From Yersinia enterocolitica (GTDB taxonomy: Bacteria; Pseudomonadota; Gammaproteobacteria; Enterobacterales; Enterobacteriaceae), in the NCBI GenBank assembly GCA_002082245.2, contig NBTC02000002.1, forward strand, positions 2,170,001 through 2,234,000: DNA of 64,000 bases. The letters are read 5' to 3'. Positions 27,901 through 35,355 of the stretch are shown here, piece by piece. Position numbers and translations under genes: made by a program. The notes below the pieces were generated by a model. It ran no database searches, had not been told where the DNA came from, and saw only the letters and a list, made by a program, of their open reading frames with translations. Positions within the stretch are counted from its first letter, which is position 1, and each line of letters starts with the position of its first letter.

Positions 27901-30601
27901 GCCAGGCGTGGTCAGCCAGGAAAATCAATGACAACAACGTCTGACTGCCTGCTCGTTTAGTATCATCGAGTAAAGAGCGTAAATGGTTACTCAGCCGAGT
28001 ATTCTGAGCCGGCCATAATGAGAACAAAATGGGTAGAAAAGAGGGGAACGCGATCAGCAAGATGACTACCAGCACCCCAACCCACGCAGCAGGCATGGGT
28101 AGCATCCAACTGCAACCCAGCAACATTAGCGCAAAGGGAGCAACCAGTGAGCGGCGCAAGTTATCCACCATTTTCCAACGGCCCAGCAATGGAACATTTT
28201 TGCTGTCTTTGTCGTTCCTGACCACCCAACGCAATAATTGCCAGTCACCCCGCGTCCAGCGATGCTGACGCTTGGTAATTACGTCATAGCGGGCGGGTGA
28301 CTCTTCCACTACTTCAATATCCGAAGCCAATCCGGCACGGGCAAAAATCCCCTCAAACAGATCATGGCTGAGTAAGGCATTTTCTGGCACCCTGCCGGCC
28401 AGCGAGGCTTCAAACGCATCAACATCATAAATACCTTTGCCGGTATAAGAGCCTTCGCCAAACATATCCTGATAAACATCTGAAACTGCGGCAGCGTAAG
28501 GGTCCATCCCCCCAGGACCAGAAAATACCCGTTGGTATAACGATCCACCTTTGCCCATCGGCAATGCCAGCGTCACACGCGGCTGAAGGATGCCATAACC
28601 ATCGATGACCCGCTGCTGGTCTGCACTAAAGCGTGGTTGGTTCAGCGGATGCGCCATTTTGCCAATCAAGCGCAGGGCAGCATCGCGCGGCAGTCGGGTA
28701 TCGGCATCCAGCGTAATGACATAACGCACATCGGTTGGCACCTGTGGTTCACCGGCGGCGGTGGCAATAAATGAGGTGTCCGTCGCCCCCCGTAACAGGC
28801 GGTTAAGTTCATGCAACTTGCCCCGTTTACGCTCCCAGCCCATCCAACGGTTTTCACTTTCATTAAACCTTCGCTGACGGTACAACAGCAGAAAGCGCGG
28901 CCCGGCAGGACCGGGGCCATATCGTTGATTAAGCCGTGCAATAGCCTCATCGGCTAATAGCAGTAGTGGACCATCACTCGGTATGACTTGCTGGTCTGCA
29001 TCAACCCCATCCAACAACAGAGCAAAGGTAAGAGAACCTGTAGCCCCCGATAAATGATGGACTTCTAGCTGCTCGATTTGCTCCAATAAATCGCTTTTAC
29101 TGGTGAGCAACGTGGGCACCACCACCAAGGTACGCAATCCATCCGGTACGCCACTGGTTAGCTCCAATCCCGGTAAAATCGTGGCACCAAAGCTCCAGGT
29201 GATAACGCGGTTTACCAGGGCAGTTGCCACATCTGTCGCAGGGATAAATGCGATTAAGGTAAATAATACCAGCCAGCCCGTCGCCAGTCCGGGGAAAGAG
29301 AGTGCCCACAGCACCAATGCCAGTAATCCGGCAGTGACCAGGAAAATGGCCGCCATAAAACCGCCAACACCAAAGCTGACGCTCAAGCGGCTAAACCACA
29401 AACGTATTGAAGGACTGAATCTGAGTTGATTCTCTAATTCACGCCTTCCCGCCCCAATCAAGTGATAGCCTGGGTCACGGCAGCGTTCGACATTCTCTGG
29501 CTCCGCGGCCTCGGCTGAAGTCTGTGCGACTTGCAGGGCAAGAGCGGCAATTTCCAGTTCAGTGAAGGTGGAACCTCGGCATAATTGTTCGATGGCACTG
29601 CGGTACAAATTGCGGGTTTGAAAATCCATACTGGCGAAGGTGCTGCCCTGGCGTAAGCATTCATCGACCAGGCTTACACTCTCAAACAGATCAGCCCAGT
29701 CAATATCCGAGATCAACCGCATACTGGTAATAACATTTCGGACCGAAACGTTAGATGACCCCTGCCGTAGTTGAGCTCGTTGTACAACTTCACTAATCGA
29801 TAGCCCTTGTAATTGAAGGCGATCTTCCAGCCAGCCCAATGCTGGCGTGGTGCGTGGGTCTTGATCACGTAACCGCTTTGCCAATTGAGATGCAAATTGC
29901 TCAGATAAAGGCTCACTGGATCGCACCGTAATATCAGACTCCAGAGCCAATCGGCTATCGCCGGCGTCCAATAAGCGATTCGCCAGCGCCTCAGCATCTG
30001 CCCGATCTTTACGACCTTGAGTTATCTGATCAGCCAGACGGCGTAAATTCTCTATCAGCACAATACGCAGCGTAATCGCCACCGCCCAGAGTTCACCAAT
30101 AGTCAGCGGTTGAACACGCTGATACGCCATAATAAAACGGCATAATACATCCGGGTCCAGATGGCTGTCAGTGTGCGCCACAAAAGCCCAGGTAATGCCA
30201 AATACCCGTGGATAGCCAGCGAAGGGGCCGTCGGCCAGCTTCGGCAATTGACGGTAATAACCCGGCGGCAAATCATCACGGATCTCGCGGATCTGCTCTT
30301 CAACCAGATGATAATTATCCAACAGCCACTCAGCCGCAGGGACTACTGCGCGGCCCTTTTCCAGTTCTGCGGCACTGGCCCGATATGCTGCCAGCAGCGT
30401 ATTGGCATTATCATTCAGGCGGGCATGCAGAGTAGATACCCGTGGTGGGTGGGTAGTTATCGACTGCGCTTTGGCAAGGCTCTCAGCATGCTGTTCCAAT
30501 CGCTCCACACTGAATAGCTCATCCCTTACAGGTGCAGTATCATGCCAAGGGGGAGTCGCTGCGGTGGGTGATCCAAGAATAGCCTTTAGAAATAATTTCA
30601 T
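21986..30601 (-). CDS. ndvB: Cyclic beta-1,2-glucan synthase (NdvB/ChvB/Cgs family)
   Basis: A giant inner-membrane enzyme of 2871 residues that makes, elongates and cyclises periplasmic beta-1,2-glucan from UDP-glucose. The ATG at 30601 (MKLFLKAILGSP, AAAGGT upstream) is preferred over 30688. Membrane segments lie near residues 400-470, 820-860 and 945-990. The GT84 domain between them has LDADTRLP (near 632), DYGILQPRV-type and QHRWTRGDW (near 782) motifs. Glycoamylase-like and paired GH94 regions follow, with GYGFRDQLQDGMAL and TGDWNDGMN near residue 2550. A tandem DKK heptapeptide stretch sits near residues 2008-2050. Relatives in Rhizobium, Agrobacterium and Brucella are needed for host interaction; no transporter (NdvA/ChvA) is encoded beside it. 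Confidence 0.93.
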   Translation of the reverse strand: MKLFLKAILGSPTAATPPWHDTAPVRDELFSVERLEQHAESLAKAQSITTHPPRVSTLHARLNDNANTLLAAYRASAAELEKGRAVVPAAEWLLDNYHLVEEQIREIRDDLPPGYYRQLPKLADGPFAGYPRVFGITWAFVAHTDSHLDPDVLCRFIMAYQRVQPLTIGELWAVAITLRIVLIENLRRLADQITQGRKDRADAEALANRLLDAGDSRLALESDITVRSSEPLSEQFASQLAKRLRDQDPRTTPALGWLEDRLQLQGLSISEVVQRAQLRQGSSNVSVRNVITSMRLISDIDWADLFESVSLVDECLRQGSTFASMDFQTRNLYRSAIEQLCRGSTFTELEIAALALQVAQTSAEAAEPENVERCRDPGYHLIGAGRRELENQLRFSPSIRLWFSRLSVSFGVGGFMAAIFLVTAGLLALVLWALSFPGLATGWLVLFTLIAFIPATDVATALVNRVITWSFGATILPGLELTSGVPDGLRTLVVVPTLLTSKSDLLEQIEQLEVHHLSGATGSLTFALLLDGVDADQQVIPSDGPLLLLADEAIARLNQRYGPGPAGPRFLLLYRQRRFNESENRWMGWERKRGKLHELNRLLRGATDTSFIATAAGEPQVPTDVRYVITLDADTRLPRDAALRLIGKMAHPLNQPRFSADQQRVIDGYGILQPRVTLALPMGKGGSLYQRVFSGPGGMDPYAAAVSDVYQDMFGEGSYTGKGIYDVDAFEASLAGRVPENALLSHDLFEGIFARAGLASDIEVVEESPARYDVITKRQHRWTRGDWQLLRWVVRNDKDSKNVPLLGRWKMVDNLRRSLVAPFALMLLGCSWMLPMPAAWVGVLVVILLIAFPSFLPILFSLWPAQNTRLSNHLRSLLDDTKRAGSQTLLSLIFLADHAWQMVDAIGRTLIRLFITHRNLLEWTTAAQSAGKPHPGVAGFYRHMAGGTLLGLLMAAIALMVSPLAWPLILPFAIIWFFAPAIALWVSRSHQVAQHKPITAEDIPELRLTARRTWRFFETFVTPDENMLPPDNFQEDPKPVVAHRTSPTNMGLYLLSTVAARDFGWAGTYRTLMRLEATFETFHKLARFRGHFFNWYGTQDLRALEPAYVSSVDSGNLAGHLIVLANTCEEWAAEPLATNGAKGLMDNLLLAEISFNALPAGDADFKRKLWAVLEQIRMDLKGVGDTEMLPLSLKPLLVKASAMVHGVARSIDDNAFIDLSYWIEVLILAAAEHEYDQQLTQEMQEQVNDRLLKLAAESRHMALAMDFAFLLDPERKLLSIGYSLVDNSLDPSCYDLLASEARLASLFAIAKGDVPTRHWFRLGRAATPIGKGAALISWSGSMFEYLMPSLVMRAPAGSLLEQTNQLVVERQQVYGRSLNIPWGISESAYSARDIEFTYQYSNFGVPGLGLKRGLSENTVIAPYATGLAAMIDPHGALQNYEKLAEMGALGRYGYYEALDFTRSRLPEHQQVVIVRNYMAHHQGMTIVAIANTLQQGRMRNRFHHEPMIQACELLLQERMPRNVAIAYPRTEEVLLSAVADSALPTIRRLSSPVIGAPVTHLLSNGRYAVMLTSAGAGYSRWLDVAVTRWREDTTCDDYGSFIFLRDLRSGRSWSAGAQLAASDNSHREVIFSEDHAEFICRDGTLTSTMDVLISSEDDGEVRRISLLNTGRRAREIELTSYAEVVLTAAAADSAHPAFAKMFVVTEYLAELGALIATRRPRTAQEPQVWAAHFLVADGLPMSELQYESDRAKFIGRGNRVISSAAMQVGVALSNTVGTVLDPIFSLRQSLLVPAGKTVTVSFWTLIASSKEALLDMVDKHRDRSAYDRAKTLAWTQAQVQLRHLEIKAEEAADFQQLAAPILYADARFRSPSTTIIRGAGVQSVLWTQSISGDLPIVLLRIDDIEDIDQVRQLLRAHEYWRMKRLAVDLVIINERASSYVQDLQIAIETAVRSSQSRPHLGDQLRQGSAYALRADLMSAETRSLLRSVARVVLSARYGTLGNQLNHLLFTLDKKIVPSDKKLFASDKKLFTSDKRLLAQDKKLLTADKKVSFSLVKPVNLPTATLLPLPENLEFFNGLGGFGLQGQEYITCLNDGENTPAPWVNVISNQTFGFQVSATGSGYTWAENSRENQITPWLNDPVIDSSGECLYLRDEDSGLLWSPTAQPIRDGGTYIARHGHGYSRFEHQANGIGMTLLQFVPLADPIKISRLTLRNMSDKPRRISVTAYAEWVLATSRGATGPFIITEMDEPTGAMLARNPWSTAFPGRVSFADLNGQQTSWTADRSEFLGHYRDSSAPLALSAIIPLSGTTGAGFDPCSALQQTIELAVGEQVEVVWFIGQCASVSEAQALITRYRTANLDAVLSDVTDYWRTLLKAIQVKTPDRQMDIMLNGWLLYQTLACRVWARSAFYQASGAYGFRDQLQDGMALTFVQPDTTRHHLLRAAGRQFIEGDVQHWWLPHSGQGVRTRISDDRVWLSFATATYILASGDSGVLDETVPYLEGPILHPGEHDAFFQPLVAQESASLFEHCAKGLDQCIELTGELGLPLMGTGDWNDGMNRVGEGGKGESVWLGWLLVATLKMLIPLASERDPRRARQWQEHLSGLIEALEREAWDGDWYRRATFDNGSWLGSKACNECRIDSIAQSWAVLSGAADPLRAVQAMASLEQHLIRPDDGMALLFTPPFDKTPDDPGYIKGYPPGLRENGGQYSHAAMWVILAFAELGEGDKARNLFALLNPINHGNTPAGIARYKVEPYVVAADVYSVAPHVGRGGWTWYTGSAGWMQRAGMEGILGIRREGGELVINPCIPASWPGFEATVNLANTRYVIRVESPAQRCQGISSATLNGLALAYQSDGVRVALDGGEYELIIIL
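24450..24575. repeat. Six tandem 21-bp units within ndvB
   Basis: Imperfect 21-bp units starting at 24450, 24471, 24492, 24513, 24534 and 24555. The 2nd and 4th are the most alike (AATAACTTTTTATCC core). On the minus strand they encode heptapeptides of the form xDKKLxx (SDKKLFA, SDKKLFT, SDKRLLA, QDKKLLT). The repeat is in frame and sits in a linker between domains. Confidence 0.85.
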
Positions 30602-31045
30602 AGGTACCTTTCTGGTCGGGTGCTCATACAGTCTGATGGCAATCTGCATAATGAAAAGTCGGGAATAGCCGTTAAAAGGCGTATCCAAACGGATTGCTCA
30701 GGTGAGCTTCCTGAGCCGTGCGAGCCGCGTGATATTGAGCAGAAAACGCCTTACAGGCAGAATGCTGTCAAAAATGCCGAGTGAAGGTGGAAAGCAAAAG
30801 ACGGATACACCAAAGTATCCAGTCATAAAAAAGGGGCGAGTAAAGGCTGACGATACGCAATAAACGTACGACAGCAAAAAAGCTGAATAGTATTAACTAT
30901 AGCCCAAAGGAGAAATTAAGGATCAGGGCATAAAATGAGAGAAATAAATCAAAAGGTTACATTAACAGCAGGTACTGTAATTTAAATACCTGCCGCCTTG
31001 CCACTATTACACAGACTGTTGGTAATCACCCCATACTTTCAGAAA
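30602..31045. other. Intergenic region between ndvB and ycgR
   Basis: About 440 bp, both flanking genes on the minus strand. It should contain the ndvB promoter and the ycgR 3' end. A 16-codon plus-strand frame at 30934 has no supporting features. No clear terminator, operator or repeat was recognised. Confidence 0.5.
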
Positions 31046-31795
31046 CTAGATGCTGTCTTGAAATTTTCGTGCCTTGGCAGTTTGCTGTTTCTCTAACTCA
31101 AAAATGGCGCGTTGCAGCCCTTTTTCTTGGATTGGACTCAGACGAGGAAATTTAAAACTCAAGCGTTGTACTGTGAGGGTTTCACCTTTGTTATTCACTA
31201 CCTGTTTATCAATGGCCCGGATAAACTGCAGGTCCAGCTTAAAAACACCAAAACCACATAAATCCACTGAGGCATCTCGTAATATACCGCATTCCTGAAG
31301 GGGGAACTCACTGCCTTTCACTGCATACAGACCCATGCCCCCCAGGGAAATATCCCCTAATGTGTACGAGAAATTACTGCCATCAGTAAATTTCCCAGAA
31401 CAATAATAAGGGGGCCATTGAGGAATGTTTACACGAAAATATTCCCGCCGTTGGATAAAATAAAGCTGCTCAGGAATAGCCGAGCTAAAGGCAGGTAGTG
31501 ATAAATATTTTATTTCTTTCAGTGAATTACAAGTAAATTCAATTTTTGCGCCCGTAGGTTCTGCAATAATAGTCAATTGATTAGCAGCAAGGGCCAGACG
31601 GTTCTCGTGTTCTACACTACCAAAATCAAAAATAAACTGATTCGTCTCAGGTACCACATCCAGAATACGGCTGATAAATTGTCCGCGCGCATGCATAACC
31701 ATCACTGCGGTATCGTTCTTCTTTAAATCTCGAAGAATTGCACAGATCGCTAATTTATTCGTTTTGACAAAATTTTCTTTAGACGTTTCGCTCAC
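31046..31795 (-). CDS. ycgR: Flagellar brake protein YcgR (c-di-GMP receptor)
   Basis: A cytoplasmic protein of 249 residues that binds cyclic di-GMP and slows or biases the flagellar motor. The N-terminal YcgR domain (about 15-115) is followed by a PilZ domain. That domain has the c-di-GMP site RREYFR (about 116-121) and the second motif DISLGGMG (about 148-155). Length equals that of E. coli YcgR (244). It stands alone, and a sigma-28 promoter about 80-100 bp upstream places it in the late flagellar regulon. The ATG at 31795 has no strong Shine-Dalgarno. Confidence 0.95.
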   Translation of the reverse strand: MSETSKENFVKTNKLAICAILRDLKKNDTAVMVMHARGQFISRILDVVPETNQFIFDFGSVEHENRLALAANQLTIIAEPTGAKIEFTCNSLKEIKYLSLPAFSSAIPEQLYFIQRREYFRVNIPQWPPYYCSGKFTDGSNFSYTLGDISLGGMGLYAVKGSEFPLQECGILRDASVDLCGFGVFKLDLQFIRAIDKQVVNNKGETLTVQRLSFKFPRLSPIQEKGLQRAIFELEKQQTAKARKFQDSI

Positions 31796-31869
31796 CTGCC
31801 ATTCCCCATCTTTAATTTATTGCTCTGGCTACCCAGATTATTTTAATGAGCATATAAGTATCAGTATGG

Positions 31870-31896
31870 TTATCGGCAGATGCTTGAATTACTTTA
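31870..31896 (-). promoter_or_regulatory. FliA (sigma-28) promoter of ycgR
   Basis: On the minus strand TAAAGTAA is separated by exactly 11 bp from GCCGATAA. The consensus is TAAAGTTT-N11-GCCGATAA, so the -10 is perfect and the -35 is 6 of 8. It lies 75-101 bp upstream of the ycgR start. E. coli ycgR is also FliA-dependent. Confidence 0.85.
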
Positions 31897-32225
31897 ATTA
31901 TTTTTATAAAAAAACCGAAAGTTTAATTTCCACCCCAGGATTTCAAGATATAAGAAACCCGCATAGGCTTTGAATACGCTGTTGGACTGAACCAGACCAA
32001 TATCCTTTACAACTAATCTTAAACGGAGAGCACTAGAGAGAGAACGTGGCAATTGATAAAAATTTGTGATCCAGGCAGCATTAAATCATCAGTCTGACTT
32101 GTACATTATTAACGCTCAAATTAGACATTTGAGTCATTTTTTATACCAATGAAATTTTAATAATTAATTATCAATGAATTACAAAAATATTCATGATACA
32201 AGCCGCCCTCTGAATAGGTATAAAA
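31897..32225. other. Divergent ycgR-gntR intergenic region
   Basis: The remaining 330 bp between the sigma-28 promoter and the GntR-type gene become very AT-rich after 32100 (TAATAATTAATTATCA near 32160). The regulator's promoter probably lies there. No canonical GntR operator was identified. Confidence 0.45.
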
Positions 32226-32936
32226 ATGGTATATAAAAATCTGGTAACAAATATTCGAAAATTAATAAATCATCAGGATATTTCGCTGGGTGATTGCTTA
32301 CCATCAGAAATTCAGTTAGCAGAGCGTTTTGGTGCATCACGAATGACAGTCAGAAAAGCACTGGATGTCTTAATTCAAGATGGTTTACTGGAACGGCAAC
32401 AAGGGCGAGGGACATTTATTATCGGGAAAGATCTTAAACATGATAATAATCATCTGAACAGTTTCACCGAACAGATGAAAATGCTCGGCAAGACACCACA
32501 TACTGAAGTTTCTGAGTTCAAAATTATTAGGGCATCGCAAGACATTGCCAGTCAGTTAAACATCAATCAAGACGATAAAATATATTATATCAAACGATTA
32601 CGTTATGCTGACAAACAGATTATTCAGATAGAAGAGAGTTATCTGCCAGTCTCTCTGATGCCGGATTTAACTTACCATCATCTTGAATCATCTAAATATG
32701 ACTTTATTGAAAAACATGCTAATTATCAGATTGAAGGTTGCCGGCAGACATTTTTACCTATTGTCGCCAGTCAGGAGTTTGCCCTGCAACTCCATTGCGA
32801 TCCACGTACCCTGCTGCTGCAATTACTCGCCGTATCCAATGGAACTGACGGAGTCGTGGTAGATTTTTCGGTGATAACCTTTAATCCGGTTGATTATAAA
32901 GTCAGTTACTATCTCAAGCGCCATCCGCTAGATTAA
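32226..32936 (+). CDS. GntR-family (HutC/UTRA) transcriptional regulator
   Basis: A 236-residue DNA-binding regulator. Residues 1-70 form the GntR winged helix (LPSEIQLAERFGASRMTVRKALDVL, GLLERQQGRGTFI). Residues 90-230 form a UTRA effector domain, a fold that binds small metabolites such as sugars or urocanate. Effector and targets cannot be read directly. It faces the psuT gene tail to tail with 66 bp between, so control of the pseudouridine cluster is possible but not shown. The kinase in that cluster carries its own HTH. The ATG at 32226 lies in an AT-rich leader without a strong Shine-Dalgarno. Confidence 0.88.
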   Translation: MVYKNLVTNIRKLINHQDISLGDCLPSEIQLAERFGASRMTVRKALDVLIQDGLLERQQGRGTFIIGKDLKHDNNHLNSFTEQMKMLGKTPHTEVSEFKIIRASQDIASQLNINQDDKIYYIKRLRYADKQIIQIEESYLPVSLMPDLTYHHLESSKYDFIEKHANYQIEGCRQTFLPIVASQEFALQLHCDPRTLLLQLLAVSNGTDGVVVDFSVITFNPVDYKVSYYLKRHPLD

Positions 32937-32947
32937 AGGGTTGATTA

Positions 32948-32982
32948 GTGCATTAATCCTTTTTATCAGTAGATTAATGCAC
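32948..32982. terminator. Bidirectional hairpin between gntR-type gene and psuT
   Basis: Perfect 11-bp inverted repeat GTGCATTAATC/GATTAATGCAC (32948-32958 with 32972-32982) around a 13-nt loop, between two convergent stop codons. No T-run follows the stem, so it is a probable rather than certain terminator. Confidence 0.5.
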
Positions 32983-33002
32983 CAGAAGAAATATCAATAA
33001 GC

Positions 33003-34271
33003 CTAGCCCGGTAATAAACTCCCCAAACCAATAAATAGCCCGGCGATTGTGGCACTCATCAGATTAGATAATGTTGCCGCCAGTAGTGCACGGAATCCTA
33101 AGCGCGCAATTTCAGATGATCTTTCGGGTGCAACAGCACTGAAAGCGCCCACCACGACAGCAATTGAGCCAAAGTTGGCAAAACCACACAACGCAAAAGA
33201 GATAACTGCAATCGTTTTTACATCTAATGTCGCTATGGTTTCTTTCAGATAAGGAGAGAAACTCAAATAGGCTACGAACTCATTAATGGCTAATTTCTGG
33301 CCGATAAAACCACCCGCCAGTGAAGCATGTTCCCAAGATACGCCCATAATATAAGCCAGAGGCGAGAACACATAGCCAAGGATACTTTCCAGACTGAGCT
33401 GTTCGAAACCAAAGATGCCGCCAATTCCGCCAATAATGCCGTTAATTAACGCAATCAATGCAACAAATGCCATCACGACGGTGGCAACCCCGACCGCAAT
33501 TTTCAATCCCAGCATCGCGCCACTGGCTGCCGCTTCAATAATACTGGCAGGGCGTTTGTCACTGAATGTCATCTCGTTGAATTCAACTTTTGACTCTTCT
33601 GTCGCCGGGCTGATAATACGCGCAAATAATATCCCGCCAGGGATAGCCATTAACGAAGCAGCCAATAAATATTCAATCGGGACCCCAAGCCCGGCATAGC
33701 CCACCAACATAGAACCTGCAATGGACGCCATACCGCTACAGATGACGGTAAACAGTTCATTGCTGTTCATCTTATTAATAAAGGGTTTAACTACCGCTGG
33801 GATCTCATTCTGACCAAGGAAGATAGTGGTGACAGCGGCAAATGACTCTACTTTACTGATACCGAGTAACTTTTGAAATATAGAACCGAGAATATTAATT
33901 AGCCATCCCATAATGCCGAGATAGTAAAGAATAGAAATTAATGAAGTGATGAAAATAATGGCCGGCAGGACATGAAAAGCAAAAACAAAACCGGCGCCAT
34001 CAAATAACTCATTCATTTTTGGGCTAACTAAACCACCAAAAATAAATGCGCTACCTGCGTCACTATATGAAATAACTCTATTCACTGTATTAGCAATCGA
34101 AGAGATAAACCACTTTCCAGCAGGAACATAGAGCATGACTGCACCCAATGTTATTTGCAATAATAATGCAGCCCCGACGGTCCGTAATCTTATCTTTCTT
34201 TTATTTACTGAAAAAACATAGGCGATAAACAATAAAATGCATATCCCCGCCAAACTACGCAATAAATCCAT
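33003..34271 (-). CDS. psuT: Nucleoside transporter of the NupC/CNT family (probable pseudouridine permease)
   Basis: Inner-membrane concentrative nucleoside transporter of 422 residues. Family motifs are visible: FGGLVSPKMNELFDGAGFVFAFHVLP, GQNEIPAVVKPFINKM (the EIP..P substrate helix), GSMLVGYAG and FALCGFANFGSIAV. About ten membrane segments are expected. It is third after psuK and psuG on the same strand, an arrangement like E. coli psuK-psuG-psuT (yeiC-yeiN-yeiM), and this suggests pseudouridine as substrate. A hairpin lies in the 148-bp gap after psuG and could lower its expression. Other nucleosides remain possible substrates. Confidence 0.85.
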   Translation of the reverse strand: MDLLRSLAGICILLFIAYVFSVNKRKIRLRTVGAALLLQITLGAVMLYVPAGKWFISSIANTVNRVISYSDAGSAFIFGGLVSPKMNELFDGAGFVFAFHVLPAIIFITSLISILYYLGIMGWLINILGSIFQKLLGISKVESFAAVTTIFLGQNEIPAVVKPFINKMNSNELFTVICSGMASIAGSMLVGYAGLGVPIEYLLAASLMAIPGGILFARIISPATEESKVEFNEMTFSDKRPASIIEAAASGAMLGLKIAVGVATVVMAFVALIALINGIIGGIGGIFGFEQLSLESILGYVFSPLAYIMGVSWEHASLAGGFIGQKLAINEFVAYLSFSPYLKETIATLDVKTIAVISFALCGFANFGSIAVVVGAFSAVAPERSSEIARLGFRALLAATLSNLMSATIAGLFIGLGSLLPG

Positions 34272-34319
34272 AACCCCCCCGAAGTACCTCGAAGTTCCTA
34301 TATAGATAGCTCATGCTCG

Positions 34320-34360
34320 AAAAGGTGCCCCTCGGACAACAAATGTGTCAGGGCACCTCA
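34320..34360 (-). terminator. Hairpin between psuG and psuT
   Basis: Stem AGGTGCCC/GGGCACCT (34351-34358 with 34323-34330) with an inner GACA/TTGTC pairing, followed on the minus strand by TTTTCG. It lies 60 bp past psuG and may terminate or attenuate read-through to the transporter. Confidence 0.65.
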
Positions 34361-34419
34361 AAGATATGAGCAAGTATTTTGTAATAAGGACAATATTTAA
34401 AGCGTGTTACCGTTCTTTA

Positions 34420-35355
34420 TTAAATAATGCTCTGATAGGAGCAGGCAATTTTGGCAGCTAACTGCGCATTATTAAATACCAACTGTATGTTAGCGTTTAA
34501 ACTGTCACCACCGGTTAATTCAGCTACTCTGGCCAACAGGAATGGCGTACTTTCTTTACCAATAACCCCCTGCTCTTCTGATTCTTTTACTGCCTGATCA
34601 ATGGCAGCATTGATCATCTCTTCGGGTAAAGCATATTGTGGTGGGATGGGGTTGGCAACAACCATTCCTCCACGCAGGCCGATACTCCATTTGGCATTCA
34701 TTGCTGCCGCAATTTGCTCAGCACTGTCTAAGGTAATACTGACCTCAAACGGGCTGGTCCGACAGAAAAAAGCGGGCAGTGACCGAGTCTGATAACCAAT
34801 AACCGGCACCCCATTAGTTTCCAGATATTCCATGGTTAGACCTAAGTCCAAAATAGATTTAGCGCCGGCGCAAACCACCGTCACATTAGTTTTCGCCAAC
34901 TCCTGTAAATCGGCGGAAATATCAAATGTGGTGGCCGCACCACGGTGTACACCACCAATACCGCCGGTCGCAAAAACCTTAATCTTCGCCATTTGTGCAA
35001 TAATCATGGTGGAAGCCACTGTTGTAGCACCATGTTGTCCATTTGCTATCACAAAAGGCAAATCACGACGGCTGACTTTCATAATGCTATGGCCTTCCTT
35101 GCCCAGCAATTCTATTTCGTCACGGGATAGGCCCGCTTTCATCCGGCCGTTTATAACGGCAATAGTGGCAGGCACAGCGCCATTCTCACGAATTTTCTGC
35201 TCTACCAGTAACGCTGTTTCTACATTTTGTGGGTAAGGCATCCCATGAGAAATAATGGTAGATTCTAATGCGACGACGGCTTTATTTTGCGCCAAAGCCT
35301 GTGCAACCTCTGGTGATATATCTAAATAAGATTGTGCCATTGCGTTATTTGTCAT
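34420..35355 (-). CDS. psuG: Pseudouridine-5'-phosphate glycosidase
   Basis: A Mn2+-dependent enzyme that reversibly splits pseudouridine 5'-phosphate into uracil and ribose 5-phosphate. It has 311 residues (312 in E. coli). The family signatures are ALESTIISHGMPYP, GLSRDEIELLG, ATGGIGGVHRGA and GMVVANPIPPQ. Its start overlaps the end of the kinase by 4 bp (ATGA), implying coupled translation and a shared substrate flow: kinase product to glycosidase. The protein is expected to be a cytosolic trimer. Confidence 0.96.
   Translation of the reverse strand: MTNNAMAQSYLDISPEVAQALAQNKAVVALESTIISHGMPYPQNVETALLVEQKIRENGAVPATIAVINGRMKAGLSRDEIELLGKEGHSIMKVSRRDLPFVIANGQHGATTVASTMIIAQMAKIKVFATGGIGGVHRGAATTFDISADLQELAKTNVTVVCAGAKSILDLGLTMEYLETNGVPVIGYQTRSLPAFFCRTSPFEVSITLDSAEQIAAAMNAKWSIGLRGGMVVANPIPPQYALPEEMINAAIDQAVKESEEQGVIGKESTPFLLARVAELTGGDSLNANIQLVFNNAQLAAKIACSYQSII

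Noticed and set aside
30934..30984. 16-codon plus-strand frame in the ndvB-ycgR gap
   Set aside because: Too short, no hydrophobic or conserved features, and no neighbours that would suggest a leader peptide.
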